NCBI RefSeq assembly: GCF_008064635.1
Contig: NZ_VRYZ01000001.1
Location: forward strand, 868,001 to 932,000
Source of the DNA: Parahaliea aestuarii
GTDB lineage: Bacteria > Pseudomonadota > Gammaproteobacteria > Pseudomonadales > Halieaceae
Length of the DNA: 64,000 bases
Reading direction: 5' to 3'
Positions within the stretch are counted from its first letter, which is position 1. Each line of letters begins with the position of its first letter. This document shows, one piece after another, positions 33,994 to 44,685 of the stretch. The notes beneath the pieces were generated by a model. That model was given only the letters and a program-made list of their open reading frames with translations. It ran no database searches and was not told the origin of the DNA. Made by a program: the position numbers and the translations under genes.

Positions 33994-36654
33994 ATGGGTG
34001 AATTAGCCAAAGAGATACTGCCCGTCAATATCGAGGACGAGCTGAAACAGTCGTACCTCGACTACGCCATGAGTGTGATCGTCGGGCGCGCCCTGCCCGA
34101 TGTCCGGGACGGGTTGAAGCCGGTCCACCGGCGCGTGTTGTTCGCCATGAACGAACTGAGCAACGACTGGAACAAGGCCTACAAGAAGTCCGCCCGTGTG
34201 GTGGGTGACGTGATCGGTAAATACCACCCCCACGGTGATTCCGCTGTCTACGACACCATCGTGCGGATGGCCCAGCCCTTCTCCATGCGCTACATGCTGG
34301 TGGACGGGCAGGGTAACTTCGGCTCCATCGACGGTGACAACGCCGCGGCCATGCGTTACACCGAAATCCGCATGCGCAAGATCTCCCACCAGATGCTGGC
34401 GGATCTCGACAAGGAAACGGTGGATTTCGTCGACAACTACGACGGCACCGAGCGCATTCCCGCAGTACTGCCCACCCGGGTGCCCACGCTGCTGGTCAAC
34501 GGCTCCTCCGGGATTGCCGTGGGCATGGCCACCAACATCCCTCCGCACAACCTGCGAGAAGTGGTCGGCGGTTGCCTGGCCCTGCTGGCCAATCCCGACC
34601 TCACCGTGGATGAGCTGATGGAGTACATCCCGGGGCCGGATTTCCCCACCGGGGCCATCATCAACGGCCGCGCCGGCATCATCCAGGCCTATCGCACCGG
34701 GCGCGGGCGCATCTACGTGCGCGCCAAGGCCGAGGTGATCACGGATGAGAAGAAGGGCAAGGACACCATCCTCATCCACGAGATTCCCTACCAGCTGAAC
34801 AAGGCGCGCCTCATCGAGCGCATCGCCGAGCTGGTCAAGGAAAAGAAAATCGAGGGCATCACCGAGCTTCGGGACGAGTCCGACAAGGACGGCCTGCGGG
34901 TGGTGATCGAGCTGCGCCGGGGCGAGATGGGCGATGTGGTGCTCAACAATCTCTATGCCCAGACCCAGCTGCAATCCGTATTCGGCATCAACATGGTGGC
35001 GCTGGTCGACGGCCAGCCCAAGGTGCTGAACCTGCGGGAAATTATCGAGGCCTTCCTGCGCCACCGCCGCGAAGTGGTGACCCGGCGCACCATCTACCTG
35101 CTGCGCAAGGCCCGCGAGCGGGGCCATATCCTGGAGGGCCTGGCGATTGCCCTGGCCAATATCGACCCGGTCATCGAACTGATCCGGTCCAGCCCCAGTT
35201 CCGCCGAAGCCAAGGAAAAACTGATCGCCCAGGCCTGGGTGCCCGGCGACGTGACCGCCATGCTGGAGCGCGCCGGCGACGACGCCTGCCGCCCCGATGA
35301 CCTCGAGCCCCAGTACGGCCTGCGCGATGGTAAATACTATCTGTCGCCGGTTCAGGCCCAGGCCATCCTCGACCTGCGCCTGCATCGCCTGACTGGCCTC
35401 GAGCACGAGAAGCTGCTCAACGAATACGGCGAGAAGCTGGCGGAGATTGCCGACTACCTGGAAATCCTGGCCGACCCCGATCGCCTCAAGCTGGTGATTC
35501 GCGAAGAGCTGGAAGAGATCGTCACCGAGTACGGCGACGAGCGCCTGACGGAAATCACCGCCTCCCAGCACGACCTCACCGTGGAAGACCTGATCACCGA
35601 AGAAGACCGGGTGGTCACCATCTCCCACGGCGGCTACGCCAAGACCCAGCCCCTGTCCGACTACCAGGCCCAGCGCCGCGGCGGCATGGGCAAGTCCGCC
35701 CTGGCGGTCAAGGACGAGGACTTCGTCGAGCATCTGCTGATTGCCAGCACCCACGCCAACATCCTCTGCTTCACCAACATGGGCAAGGTGTACTGGCTCA
35801 AGGTCTACCAGATCCCGCTGGCCGGGCGTAACTCCCGCGGCCGCCCCATGGTCAACCTGCTGCCGCTGGAAGACGACGAGCGCGTCACCTCCATCCTGCC
35901 GGTCAACGAGTACACCGAGGGCTATTACATCTTCATGGCCACCGCCAACGGCACCGTGAAGAAAACCGCGCTGCCCGACTTCTCCCGTCGCCGCAGCGTG
36001 GGCCTGCGCGCCCTGGAGCTGGAAGAGGGCGACGTCCTGGTCGGCACCGCCATTACCAACGGTGAAAACGACATCATGCTGTTCTCCTCCGAGGGCAAGG
36101 CCGTGCGCTTCAGCGAGACCCATGTCCGCGCCATGGGCCGCACCGCCAAGGGCGTGCGCGGTATCACCCTGGGCGAAGGGCACAGAATGCTCTCCCTGAT
36201 CATTCCCCAGGAAGGCGGCCGTGTACTTACCGCCTCCGAGAACGGCTACGGCAAACGCACCCCGGTGACCGAGTTCCCCACCAAAGGACGCGGCACCAAA
36301 GGCCTCATCGCCATGGCCACCACCGAGCGCAACGGCAGCCTGGTCGGCGCCGTGCAGGTGTTCGATGGCGACCAGCTCATGCTCATCTCCAACCAGGGCA
36401 CCCTGGTGCGCACCCGCGCCGACGAAGTCTCCGAGTTGGGCCGCAACACCCAGGGGGTGCGCATCATCCGCACCAAGGAAGGCGAATTCCTGGTGGGCGT
36501 CGAGCGCATCGAGGAACCTGACGAAGAAGAGGTGATCGAGGCGCTGGAAGCTTCGGAGACTGTGGAGGCCACTGGCCCCGTGGCAGATACTCCGGTCGAT
36601 AGCGATGATAATGCCGCAGAAGACGGTCCTTCAGACGACTCCGGCGACGACTAG
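33994..36654 (+). CDS. gyrA: DNA gyrase subunit A
   Basis: An 886-residue gyrase A, near the usual 875. The catalytic tyrosine is Y122 in [10 protein letters not shown]. The quinolone-resistance region has S83 and D87 as in sensitive wild type enzymes ([10 protein letters not shown]). The GyrA box QRRGGMG lies near residue 560 and the C-terminal beta-pinwheel repeats follow, ending in an acidic tail rich in Glu and Asp. With GyrB it introduces negative supercoils. No intein or interruption is seen. It heads the plus-strand run of core genes. Confidence 0.98.
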   Translation: MGELAKEILPVNIEDELKQSYLDYAMSVIVGRALPDVRDGLKPVHRRVLFAMNELSNDWNKAYKKSARVVGDVIGKYHPHGDSAVYDTIVRMAQPFSMRYMLVDGQGNFGSIDGDNAAAMRYTEIRMRKISHQMLADLDKETVDFVDNYDGTERIPAVLPTRVPTLLVNGSSGIAVGMATNIPPHNLREVVGGCLALLANPDLTVDELMEYIPGPDFPTGAIINGRAGIIQAYRTGRGRIYVRAKAEVITDEKKGKDTILIHEIPYQLNKARLIERIAELVKEKKIEGITELRDESDKDGLRVVIELRRGEMGDVVLNNLYAQTQLQSVFGINMVALVDGQPKVLNLREIIEAFLRHRREVVTRRTIYLLRKARERGHILEGLAIALANIDPVIELIRSSPSSAEAKEKLIAQAWVPGDVTAMLERAGDDACRPDDLEPQYGLRDGKYYLSPVQAQAILDLRLHRLTGLEHEKLLNEYGEKLAEIADYLEILADPDRLKLVIREELEEIVTEYGDERLTEITASQHDLTVEDLITEEDRVVTISHGGYAKTQPLSDYQAQRRGGMGKSALAVKDEDFVEHLLIASTHANILCFTNMGKVYWLKVYQIPLAGRNSRGRPMVNLLPLEDDERVTSILPVNEYTEGYYIFMATANGTVKKTALPDFSRRRSVGLRALELEEGDVLVGTAITNGENDIMLFSSEGKAVRFSETHVRAMGRTAKGVRGITLGEGHRMLSLIIPQEGGRVLTASENGYGKRTPVTEFPTKGRGTKGLIAMATTERNGSLVGAVQVFDGDQLMLISNQGTLVRTRADEVSELGRNTQGVRIIRTKEGEFLVGVERIEEPDEEEVIEALEASETVEATGPVADTPVDSDDNAAEDGPSDDSGDD

Positions 36655-36661
36655 AAATGTG

Positions 36662-36691
36662 CCTCGTACCTGCCGTTGGCAGGGCGCGAGG
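36662..36691 (+). terminator. hairpin after gyrA
   Basis: CCTCG and CGAGG enclose CCTGCC/GGCAGG around a GTT loop, a two-part stem starting 8 bases after the gyrA stop. No T run follows, so it may be a transcript-stabilising or weak terminator structure. Confidence 0.4.
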
Positions 36692-36900
36692 TGTAATTCG
36701 CGGGGGGAGGGTGCAGTGACCGTGTGAGACATGGATGTCGAGCACGAGCCTACATGGACGTATTCACGGCGTGTCACAGAACCCTTCCCCCGCGGATTGC
36801 GCCGGACTACAGGGTGCCCGAGAATGCACCTGCAAGTCCGGCCCGATACAACAACGCGTTTCCACCGGTTTATGGTGGTGTTTTAGGGAAATCCAAACAA

Positions 36901-37980
36901 ATGACCCGCAAATACAACTTCTGCGCCGGCCCCGCCGCCCTCCCGGAAGCCGTCCTGCAAACCGCCCGCGACGAAATGCTCGAGTGGCAGGGCAGTGGCC
37001 TTTCCATCATGGAAATGAGCCACCGCAGCCCCGAAATCGTCGGTATCGCCGAGCGCGCCGAGGCCGACCTGCGCGAACTGCTGGGCATCTCCGGCGACTA
37101 CGCCGTCCTGTTCCTGCAGGGCGGCGCCAGCACCCAGTTTTCCGCCGTGCCCCTCAACCTGCTCGGCGACAAAAAGAGCGCCGACTACGTCAACACCGGG
37201 CAGTGGTCCAAAAAAGCCATCGCCGAGGGCAAGCGCTACGGCCAGGTAAACGTGGTCGCCTCCTCCGAAGACACCAACTTCAGCACCATCCCGGCCTTCG
37301 ATACCTGGCAGTTGGACAGCGCCGCCGCCTACCTGCACTACACGCCAAACGAAACCATTGGCGGTGTTGAGTACTTCTGGACGCCGGACGTCGATGTGCC
37401 CCTGGTGGCGGACATGTCCTCCACCATTCTGTCGCGGCCCATCGATGTGTCCAGGTTCGGCGTGATCTATGCCGGGGCCCAGAAGAACATCGGCCCTGCC
37501 GGGCTCACCCTGGCGATTGTGCGCAGGGACCTGCTCGGCCGCGCCTCCGCCATCTGTCCCGCCATGCTCGACTGGCAGGTGGCGGCGGAGAACGACTCCA
37601 TGTACAACACCCCGCCCACCTATGCCCTCTACCTGGCGGGCCTGGTGTTTGACTGGCTGAAACAGCAGGGCGGCCTGACAGCGATGGAAGCCCTGAACCG
37701 TCGCAAGGCGGAAAAACTGTACGCCGCAATCGATGGCAGCGACTTCTACGCCAACCCGGTGGAAGTGGCGAGCCGCTCCCTGATGAACGTGCCCTTCACC
37801 CTGGCGGATGACAGCCTGGACAAGGCCTTCCTTGCCGGGGCCGACGAGGCCGGCCTGCTCAATCTCAAGGGCCACCGCTCCGTGGGCGGCATGCGCGCGA
37901 GTATCTACAATGCCGTGGGCGAAGACGCCGTCGATGCCCTGATCGCCTACATGCAGGACTTCGAACGTCGCCATGGCTGA
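36901..37980 (+). CDS. serC: phosphoserine aminotransferase
   Basis: A 359-residue class V aminotransferase. ATG 36901 gives the family N-terminus (YNFCAGPAALP). The PLP lysine is in YAGAQKNIGPAG, and SVGGMRASIYN near the end contacts the substrate phosphate. It makes 3-phosphoserine in serine synthesis and the matching step in pyridoxal phosphate synthesis. It overlaps pheA by 8 bases. The serC-pheA-tyrA-aroA-cmk-rpsA order is typical of gammaproteobacteria, although the hisC homologue often found between pheA and tyrA is missing here. Confidence 0.97.
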   Translation: MTRKYNFCAGPAALPEAVLQTARDEMLEWQGSGLSIMEMSHRSPEIVGIAERAEADLRELLGISGDYAVLFLQGGASTQFSAVPLNLLGDKKSADYVNTGQWSKKAIAEGKRYGQVNVVASSEDTNFSTIPAFDTWQLDSAAAYLHYTPNETIGGVEYFWTPDVDVPLVADMSSTILSRPIDVSRFGVIYAGAQKNIGPAGLTLAIVRRDLLGRASAICPAMLDWQVAAENDSMYNTPPTYALYLAGLVFDWLKQQGGLTAMEALNRRKAEKLYAAIDGSDFYANPVEVASRSLMNVPFTLADDSLDKAFLAGADEAGLLNLKGHRSVGGMRASIYNAVGEDAVDALIAYMQDFERRHG

Positions 37981-39091
37981 TCAACGCACCCTCGAGGAAG
38001 TTCGCGCCGATATCGATGCCATCGACCGTGAAATCCAGGCCCTGATCAGCCGCCGCGCGGGCTGTGCCCAGCGTGTGGCGGACATCAAGCTGGAGCAGAT
38101 GCAGGCGGCCAGCGAGCGCGGTGAAACGCCGGGGGAGGTCGTGTATTACCGCCCCGAACGGGAAGCCCAGGTGCTCAAGCGCATCATGGACCGCAATGAG
38201 GGCCCGCTGGCCGGCGAGACCGTGGCGCATATCTTCCGCGAGATCATGTCCGCCTGCCTGGCGCTGGAAAAGCCCCTGCAGGTGGCCTACCTCGGCCCCG
38301 AGGGCACCTTTACCCACGCCGCGACCATCAAGCATTTTGGCCACGCCGCCATCCCGGTGTCCCAGAACACCATCGACGCCGTGTTCGCGCGGGTGGAATC
38401 CGGCGAGTGCAACTACGGGGTGGTGCCGGTGGAGAACTCCACCGAGGGCATGGTCAGCCACACCCTGGACAACTTCATGGATTCGCGCCTGAAGATATCC
38501 GGCGAGGTAGAGATGCCCATTGTCCACCACCTGCTGGTGGCGCCGGGTACCGAGCAGATGGCCGTGACCAAAATCTGTGCCCACCAGCAGGCCCTGGCCC
38601 AGTGTCGCAACTGGCTGGACCTGCACTGGCCCAATACCGAGCGCGAAGCGGTCAGCAGCAACGGTGAAGCCGCGCGTCTGGCGGCGGCGACACCCGGAGT
38701 CGCCGCTGTGGCAGGGGATATGGCGGCGGAACTCTACGGCCTGGAAAAGCTCGCCGAGCATATCGAGGACTACGCCGACAACACCACCCGCTTCCTGGTG
38801 GTGGGGCGCGACGAAGTGCCCTCCAGCGGCCGCGACAAGACTTCCATCATCGTTTCCAGCCGCAATAAACCCGGTGCCCTTTACGCCCTGCTGGACCCCT
38901 TCCGCAAGGCCGGTGTCAGCCTGACCCGCATCGATACCCGCCCTTCGCGCACCGAGAAGTGGGCCTATGTGTTTTTCATCGAATTCGAGGGTCATTTGCA
39001 GGACGACAACATTCGTGCCATTGTCAGCGAGCTCGAAGAGCAGTCCATTCTGCTAAAACCCCTTGGCTCCTATCCGCGGGCGGTACTGTAG
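37973..39091 (+). CDS. pheA: bifunctional chorismate mutase/prephenate dehydratase (P-protein)
   Basis: A 372-residue protein in three parts: an AroQ-type chorismate mutase (about residues 8-90, with IDAIDREIQALISRRA), a prephenate dehydratase domain beginning YLGPEGTFTHAA near residue 103, and a C-terminal ACT domain with NKPGALYALLDPF for feedback by phenylalanine. It converts chorismate to phenylpyruvate. It overlaps serC by 8 bases and is followed 18 bases later by tyrA, so it belongs to the same transcript. Confidence 0.96.
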   Translation: MADQRTLEEVRADIDAIDREIQALISRRAGCAQRVADIKLEQMQAASERGETPGEVVYYRPEREAQVLKRIMDRNEGPLAGETVAHIFREIMSACLALEKPLQVAYLGPEGTFTHAATIKHFGHAAIPVSQNTIDAVFARVESGECNYGVVPVENSTEGMVSHTLDNFMDSRLKISGEVEMPIVHHLLVAPGTEQMAVTKICAHQQALAQCRNWLDLHWPNTEREAVSSNGEAARLAAATPGVAAVAGDMAAELYGLEKLAEHIEDYADNTTRFLVVGRDEVPSSGRDKTSIIVSSRNKPGALYALLDPFRKAGVSLTRIDTRPSRTEKWAYVFFIEFEGHLQDDNIRAIVSELEEQSILLKPLGSYPRAVL

Positions 39092-39109
39092 GCCGCTCGA
39101 GCAAGACCT

Positions 39110-40012
39110 ATGGCAGCGCGTATCGACACCATGCTCATTCTGGGCCTCGGCCTGATTGGCGGCTCCCTGGCTCGCGCCCTGAAGGCGCGGGGCTTTTGTC
39201 GCCGTATCGTCGGCTACGGCCACCGCGAGGCCTCGCTGCAACGCGGCGTGGAACTGGGGGTGATCGACAGTTACACCCTCGATCTCGACGCCGCCCTGGC
39301 GGAGGCGGATCTGATCGTGGTCGCCACGCCCACACTGGTGGCGGCGCAAATGCTGGAACGCATTCTGCCGCGCCTCGCTGAACTGGGCCGCGCGCCAGTG
39401 ATTACCGATGTCGCTAGCGTCAAAGGCAACCTGCAGCGTGCGGCTATTGCCTGCTGCGGCGCCATGCCGCCCAACCTGGTGCTGGGCCACCCCATCGCCG
39501 GTTCCGAGAAGAGCGGCGTAGAGGCCTCGCGAGAGGATCTTTTCGTCAATCACCGCGTGATTCTCACACCGGCAGCGGAAAATGACCCGCAGGCGGTCCA
39601 GCTGGTCCGCGACCTGTGGGAAGTGACCGGCGCAGAGGTTGTGGATATGGCCGTGGATGACCACGACGCCGTACTTGCCGCCACCAGTCACCTGCCGCAC
39701 ATGCTGGCCTACGCGCTGGTGGACGCCCTTGCCCAGAGCCCGATGAGCACCGATATTTTCCGCTTTGCCGCGGGCGGCTTCCGCGACTTTACCCGCATTG
39801 CCTCATCGGATCCGGTGATGTGGCGGGACATCGCTATTGCCAATCGCGATGCCGTGCTGGCGACCATTGACCAGTTCAGCGCCCAACTCGCCAGCCTGCG
39901 TGCAGCCGTAGAGCGCGAGGACGCCGACGCCATGCTGCAAACCTTTAGCCGCGCCAAGGCGGCGCGGGACGAATTCGCCCTGATGCTGGAAGCGCGCAGC
40001 CGCAAGGACTGA
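39110..40012 (+). CDS. tyrA: prephenate dehydrogenase
   Basis: A 300-residue NAD(P)-dependent dehydrogenase with the Rossmann motif ILGLGLIGGSLARALK, the conserved DVASVKGN, HPIAGSEKSGVEASR and the helical C-terminal domain (DHDAVLAATSHLPHMLAYAL). It oxidises prephenate, or arogenate, on the route to tyrosine. In pseudomonads the equivalent is often fused to AroA; here they are separate genes 35 bases apart. No chorismate mutase or ACT domain is attached. Confidence 0.94.
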   Translation: MAARIDTMLILGLGLIGGSLARALKARGFCRRIVGYGHREASLQRGVELGVIDSYTLDLDAALAEADLIVVATPTLVAAQMLERILPRLAELGRAPVITDVASVKGNLQRAAIACCGAMPPNLVLGHPIAGSEKSGVEASREDLFVNHRVILTPAAENDPQAVQLVRDLWEVTGAEVVDMAVDDHDAVLAATSHLPHMLAYALVDALAQSPMSTDIFRFAAGGFRDFTRIASSDPVMWRDIAIANRDAVLATIDQFSAQLASLRAAVEREDADAMLQTFSRAKAARDEFALMLEARSRKD

Positions 40013-40047
40013 CGCCCCGGACCGAAAAGCCTGGAGAACAAGAGACT

Positions 40048-41349
40048 ATGGAATTCAAACTCATGCCCGGCGGCACGATCAGCGGCGAAGCGCGCGTGCC
40101 GGGAGACAAGTCAATCTCGCACCGCTCCATCATGCTGGGGGCGCTGGCGGAGGGGACTACCCGGGTCAGCGGCTTCCTGGAGGGCGAGGACGCGCTGGCT
40201 ACCGTTGCGGCCTTTCGCGCCATGGGGGTGCGTATCGAGGGGCCGGAGGACGGCGAAGTGGAAATTCACGGCGTCGGCCTGCACGGGCTGAAGGCCCCGG
40301 CCCGCGCCCTGGATGTGGGCAACTCCGGCACTACCATTCGCCTGCTGTCAGGCTTGCTGGCCGGCCAGGACTTCGACGTGGAACTGACGGGTGACGCATC
40401 GCTGCAGAAGCGGCCGATGGGACGGGTCATGGAGCCGCTCGCCCGCATGGGTGCCCAGATCACTGGCGCGGACGGCAAGCCGCCGTTGAAGATCGCCGGT
40501 GGCAGTGCCTTGAAGGGGATTCACTACGATCTGCCGATGGCCTCTGCCCAGGTGAAATCCTGTGTACTGCTGGCGGGACTCTATGCCGAGGGCCGCACTT
40601 CAGTAACCGAGCCTGCCCCCACCCGCGATCACACCGAGCGCATGCTGCGGGGTTTCGGCTACGAGGTGAAAAACAGCAATGGCGTCATCAGTCTGGCCGG
40701 CGGTGGTCAACTGCAGGGCGCGGAAATCGACGTGCCGGCGGATATATCCTCCGCTGCATTCTTCCTTGTGGCTGCCAGCATCGCCCCCGGCTCCGACCTG
40801 CTGCTGACCCACGTCGGTATCAATCCCACCCGCATCGGCGTCATCAATATCCTCACCCTGATGGGCGCCGATATCCAGCTCAAGCACGAACGCGAAGTGG
40901 GCGGCGAGCCGGTGGCGGATATCCGGGTGCGCTATGCGCCCCTGAAAGGCATTGAAATCCCGGAGGATCAGGTTCCCCTGGCCATCGACGAGTTCCCCGC
41001 CCTGTTTATCGCTGCGGCCTGTGCCGAGGGGCGCACTATTCTCCGTGGCGCAGAGGAATTGCGGGTCAAGGAGAGCGATCGCATTGCCGCCATGGCCGAA
41101 GGCCTGACCACGCTGGGCGTTGGCAACGAAGTGCTGGACGACGGCATCATCATCGACGGCGGGCCGCTGGGCGGCGGGGTGATCCACACCTACCACGACC
41201 ACCGAATTGCCATGGCCTTCTCCATCGCCGCCCTGCGCGCAGAGCAGGAAATCCGCGTGCTGGACTGTGATCACGTGGCGACCTCCTTTCCCGGTTTCGA
41301 CGCCCTGGCCCGCGGTCTCGGGCTGCAAGTCTCGGCGCTGGCGGACTAA
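40048..41349 (+). CDS. aroA: 3-phosphoshikimate 1-carboxyvinyltransferase (EPSP synthase)
   Basis: A 433-residue EPSP synthase. It shows [19 protein letters not shown] at the N-terminus, [16 protein letters not shown], the [15 protein letters not shown] block and [14 protein letters not shown]. It joins shikimate 3-phosphate with phosphoenolpyruvate in the shikimate pathway. The sequence around the glyphosate-contact loop ([10 protein letters not shown]) has the ordinary class pattern. Its stop overlaps the cmk start by one base (TAATG), so the two are coupled. Confidence 0.96.
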   Translation: MEFKLMPGGTISGEARVPGDKSISHRSIMLGALAEGTTRVSGFLEGEDALATVAAFRAMGVRIEGPEDGEVEIHGVGLHGLKAPARALDVGNSGTTIRLLSGLLAGQDFDVELTGDASLQKRPMGRVMEPLARMGAQITGADGKPPLKIAGGSALKGIHYDLPMASAQVKSCVLLAGLYAEGRTSVTEPAPTRDHTERMLRGFGYEVKNSNGVISLAGGGQLQGAEIDVPADISSAAFFLVAASIAPGSDLLLTHVGINPTRIGVINILTLMGADIQLKHEREVGGEPVADIRVRYAPLKGIEIPEDQVPLAIDEFPALFIAAACAEGRTILRGAEELRVKESDRIAAMAEGLTTLGVGNEVLDDGIIIDGGPLGGGVIHTYHDHRIAMAFSIAALRAEQEIRVLDCDHVATSFPGFDALARGLGLQVSALAD

Positions 41350-42029
41350 TGTCCAGCACGCCGGTCATCACCGTCGACGGCCCCAGCGGTGCGGGCAAGG
41401 GTACTATCAGCCACCTGCTGGCGGAGAAGCTGGGCTGGCACTTCCTCGACAGCGGTGCCCTGTACCGTGTCACTGGCCAGGCCTGTGTGATCGAGGGGGT
41501 GAGCTGGGAGGATCACGAGGCCGTGACCCGCATCGCCCGCCACCTCGATGTCAGCTTCACAACCGCCGACACCGGAGAAATCCTGGTGGCCTATAAAGGG
41601 AGGGACGTGAGCCGGGCCATTCGCACCGAAGAGGGCGGCCGGGGCGCCTCCACCGTGGCGGCCATTCCCGCGGTACGCCAGGCCCTGCTGGCACGACAGC
41701 GTGAATTCCTGCAGCCGCCCGGTCTGGTGGCAGACGGCCGCGACATGGGCACGGTGGTTTTCCCCGATGCCCCCCTGAAAATTTTCCTGACAGCCTCCGC
41801 CGAAGAGCGCGCCAGGCGGCGCTTTGATCAGTTGCTAGCCAAGGGAGAAAGTGTTAGTCTCCCGCGCCTTCTTGAGGACATCGAGGAGCGAGACGCGCGT
41901 GACAGCCAGCGCAAAGTCGCTCCCCTGCTCCCCGCGAAGGATGCCGTCGTCATCGACAGTACGGCCACTCCGGTGGCTGATGTGTTTGCGGCGGTCATGA
42001 GGGAAGTGGCGGCAAAAGGCCTGAAGTAG
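41349..42029 (+). CDS. cmk: cytidylate kinase
   Basis: A 226-residue nucleoside monophosphate kinase with the P-loop [26 protein letters not shown] and [13 protein letters not shown] for CMP binding, and the lid region RARRRFDQL. It phosphorylates CMP and dCMP. The position between aroA and rpsA is conserved across proteobacteria. It is translationally coupled to aroA by TAATG. Confidence 0.96.
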   Translation: MSSTPVITVDGPSGAGKGTISHLLAEKLGWHFLDSGALYRVTGQACVIEGVSWEDHEAVTRIARHLDVSFTTADTGEILVAYKGRDVSRAIRTEEGGRGASTVAAIPAVRQALLARQREFLQPPGLVADGRDMGTVVFPDAPLKIFLTASAEERARRRFDQLLAKGESVSLPRLLEDIEERDARDSQRKVAPLLPAKDAVVIDSTATPVADVFAAVMREVAAKGLK

Positions 42030-42197
42030 GCGGCTTTTTGCGCTAAATGCTGCAAAAATCCCTTTTTGAGTGGTAAGAAACTGAGCGTGAGGCCGGTCCA
42101 GAAGAGGCCCGCGCGCAGTATTTTTTATTGACCCGGACCGGCTGGCGGTGCGGTGCAGGCGTAACAACGCCGAATCACTTTTTACAGGTAATGTGTA

Positions 42198-43874
42198 ATG
42201 AGCGAATCTTTCGCTGAACTTTTCGAAGAGAGTCTGAAAACTGTCGAGATGGAGCCGGGCAGCATTGTTACCGGCGTAGTGATAGACATCGACAACGAGT
42301 GGGTCACTGTCCACGCGGGCCTGAAGTCCGAAGGTGTGATTCCCCGTGCCCAGTTCATCGATGCGGCGGGCGAATGCAGCCTGAGCATTGGCGATGAAGT
42401 ACAGGTGGCACTGGAAACCGTAGAAGACGGTTTCGGTGAAACCAAGCTGTCCCGTGAAAAAGCCAAGCGCGCCGAGGCCTGGAAAGACCTGGAAGCTGCG
42501 CACGAAGCCGACGAAGTCGTCACCGGCGTCATCAACGGCAAGGTCAAGGGCGGCTTTACTGTCGACATCAACTCCATCCGCGCCTTCCTGCCAGGTTCCC
42601 TGGTGGATGTGCGCCCCGTCCGCGAAACCACCCACCTGGAAGGCAAAGACCTGGAATTCAAGGTCATCAAGCTGGACCAGAAGCGCAACAACGTTGTGGT
42701 TTCCCGTCGCGCGGTCATGGAAGCGGCGAACTCCGAAGAGCGCGAAGCGCTGCTGGAAGCCCTGCAAGAGGGCATGACCATCAAGGGTATCGTGAAGAAC
42801 CTGACCGATTACGGCGCGTTCGTCGACCTGGGTGGCGTAGACGGTCTCCTGCACATTACCGACATGGCCTGGAAGCGTATCAAGCATCCTTCCGAAATCG
42901 TGGAAGTAGGCCAGGAAATCGACGTCAAGGTGCTCAAGTTCGACCGCGAGCGCAACCGTGTTTCCCTGGGGCTCAAGCAACTGGGTGAAGACCCGTGGGT
43001 CGAAATCACCGGTCGCTACCCCGAAGGCAGCCGCGTCAAGGCGCGTGTTACCAACCTCACCGACTACGGCTGCTTTGCCGAGCTGGAAGAGGGCGTGGAA
43101 GGCCTGGTGCACGTATCCGAAATGGACTGGACCAACAAGAATGTACACCCCTCCAAGATCGTCCAGCTGGGCGACGAGGTAGAGGTGATGGTTCTGGATA
43201 TCGACGAAGAGCGTCGCCGTATCTCCCTGGGCATCAAGCAGTGCCAGCAAAACCCCTGGGACGCCTTCGCTGCCCAGTACAGCAAGGGCGACAAGATTTC
43301 CGGCAGCATCAAGTCGATCACCGACTTCGGTATCTTCATCGGCCTGGAAGGCAACATCGACGGCCTGGTACACCTGTCCGACATCAGCTGGAACGAAGCT
43401 GGCGAGGAAGCGGTTCGCAACTACAAGAAAGGCGACGAGATCGAGACGGTTATCCTGTCCATCGATCCGGAGCGCGAGCGCATCTCCCTGGGCATCAAGC
43501 AGCTGGAGGGCGACTCCTTCACTGATTATGTCTCCGAGAACGACCGCGGCACCATCGTGACCGGCGAAGTGATCGAAGTGGAAGCCAAGGCTGTGATCGT
43601 GAAACTGGCCGAAGACATCGAAGGCGTACTGAAAGCTTCCGATATCAGCCGCGATCGCGTCGAAGACGCCCGTGCCTCCTTCAAGGTTGGCGACAGCGTG
43701 GAAGCGAAGATCATCTCCGTTGATCGCAAGAACCGTGTTCTTGGCCTGTCCATCAAAGCCAAGGACTACGACGATGAGAAGGAAGCTGTGAAGTCCCTGA
43801 AAGACCAGGACGAAGCGGCCTCTCCCGGTACCATCGGCGACCTGATCAAGGCGCAGATGAACGAACAGTCCTGA
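42198..43874 (+). CDS. rpsA: 30S ribosomal protein S1
   Basis: A 558-residue protein of six S1 RNA-binding repeats, the normal gammaproteobacterial length (557). Typical repeat motifs recur, for example [27 protein letters not shown]. It brings mRNA to the 30S subunit. The 168-base leader between cmk and rpsA has no confident promoter but is long enough for the autoregulatory RNA structure known for S1 mRNAs. Its end is marked by a strong terminator. Confidence 0.98.
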   Translation: MSESFAELFEESLKTVEMEPGSIVTGVVIDIDNEWVTVHAGLKSEGVIPRAQFIDAAGECSLSIGDEVQVALETVEDGFGETKLSREKAKRAEAWKDLEAAHEADEVVTGVINGKVKGGFTVDINSIRAFLPGSLVDVRPVRETTHLEGKDLEFKVIKLDQKRNNVVVSRRAVMEAANSEEREALLEALQEGMTIKGIVKNLTDYGAFVDLGGVDGLLHITDMAWKRIKHPSEIVEVGQEIDVKVLKFDRERNRVSLGLKQLGEDPWVEITGRYPEGSRVKARVTNLTDYGCFAELEEGVEGLVHVSEMDWTNKNVHPSKIVQLGDEVEVMVLDIDEERRRISLGIKQCQQNPWDAFAAQYSKGDKISGSIKSITDFGIFIGLEGNIDGLVHLSDISWNEAGEEAVRNYKKGDEIETVILSIDPERERISLGIKQLEGDSFTDYVSENDRGTIVTGEVIEVEAKAVIVKLAEDIEGVLKASDISRDRVEDARASFKVGDSVEAKIISVDRKNRVLGLSIKAKDYDDEKEAVKSLKDQDEAASPGTIGDLIKAQMNEQS

Positions 43875-43895
43875 GATTAATCGTCTCGCTGTTTG

Positions 43896-43922
43896 AAAAG
43901 GGCCCTTCGGGGCCCTTTTTTT
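43896..43922 (+). terminator. intrinsic terminator after rpsA
   Basis: AAAAGGGCCC, TTCG tetraloop, GGGCCC and a run of seven T, 22 bases after the rpsA stop. Confidence 0.95.
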
Positions 43923-43939
43923 CGTTAAAAAATAACAAC

Positions 43940-43967
43940 TTGCGCTATTGGTCGCGGACGCTAAAAT
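43940..43967 (+). promoter_or_regulatory. promoter of ihfB
   Basis: TTGCGC (43940-43945), a 16-base spacer and TAAAAT (43962-43967), placed between the rpsA terminator and ihfB. A separate ihfB promoter at this point is known in enterobacteria. Confidence 0.65.
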
Positions 43968-44018
43968 AAGCGGGAACGCGCGCTGGCGTGATAAGAGGCC
44001 CTCTCTGTCGGAGGCAGA

Positions 44019-44315
44019 ATGACCAAGAGCGAACTGATAGAAACCATATCCGCACGGCAGTCCCAGCTGTCCTCCAAAGACGTGGAGCTGGCGGTGAAGA
44101 CGATACTGGAGCACATGTCCCAGGCCCTGGCGGTTGGGGAGCGCATCGAGATTCGCGGCTTCGGCAGTTTTTCCCTGCACTATCGCGAGCCGCGCCGCGG
44201 GCGCAATCCCAAAACCGGTGATACGGTCGAGCTCACCGGCAAGTATGTGCCTCACTTCAAGCCCGGCAAGGAACTCAGAGAGCGTGTCAATCTCGGCCTG
44301 CAGGCCGGACTCTGA
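44019..44315 (+). CDS. ihfB: integration host factor subunit beta
   Basis: A 98-residue HU/IHF family protein starting [11 protein letters not shown] with the conserved [25 protein letters not shown] arm that inserts into the minor groove and bends DNA. ATG 44019 follows CGGAGGCAG. It forms a heterodimer with IHF-alpha and takes part in replication, recombination and transcription. It follows rpsA as in most gammaproteobacteria and starts the ihfB-lapA-lapB-pyrF run. Confidence 0.97.
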   Translation: MTKSELIETISARQSQLSSKDVELAVKTILEHMSQALAVGERIEIRGFGSFSLHYREPRRGRNPKTGDTVELTGKYVPHFKPGKELRERVNLGLQAGL

Positions 44316-44379
44316 ATTGCCACTGTCGCCACAGGCGGTATGAGCTGATCATGCCGCCTTTTTTGTACCGGATTTGACC

Positions 44380-44685
44380 ATGAAGCTGCTGCGTAAAGTT
44401 CTCACCCTCCTGCTGGTCCTGGCCATGCTGGCCGTGGGCGTGTTATTCGCCCTGCAGAACAAGGAGGCAGTGGCGCTGGATTTGCTGGTTTACACCTTTG
44501 CGCCCCACAGCCTGGCCCTGTGGGTGCTGGCGGCCTTCGCCCTGGGGGGCGTGGCGGGGATGCTGGCTTCCAGTCTGGTGATTCTGAAGCTGCGGACGGG
44601 CAGGGCCAACGCCAATCGCCAGCTGCAGCGCGCCAATACCGAACTGGATCGCTTGCGTACCGCGGGGCTCAGTAGTGGCGATTGA
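44380..44685 (+). CDS. lapA: lipopolysaccharide assembly protein A domain (LapA/DUF1049)
   Basis: A 101-residue membrane protein with two transmembrane helices (about residues 5-23 and 43-65) and a short basic cytoplasmic C-terminus with heptad-like leucines. The FALQNKEAVALDL segment after helix 1 is typical of the family. ATG 44380 is preferred to a TTG two codons earlier. With LapB it takes part in controlling LPS synthesis through FtsH and LpxC. It overlaps lapB by 11 bases. Confidence 0.9.
   Translation: MKLLRKVLTLLLVLAMLAVGVLFALQNKEAVALDLLVYTFAPHSLALWVLAAFALGGVAGMLASSLVILKLRTGRANANRQLQRANTELDRLRTAGLSSGD

Noticed and set aside
34003-36183. A 726-codon open frame on the minus strand of gyrA
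   Set aside because: It is a composition shadow of gyrA, whose protein is plainly recognised; the minus-strand product is rich in Gly, His, Val and Gln and has no family pattern.
41835-44255. An 806-codon open frame opposite cmk, rpsA and ihfB
   Set aside because: It crosses three well-identified genes and a strong terminator, and arises from high GC content and codon bias of rpsA.
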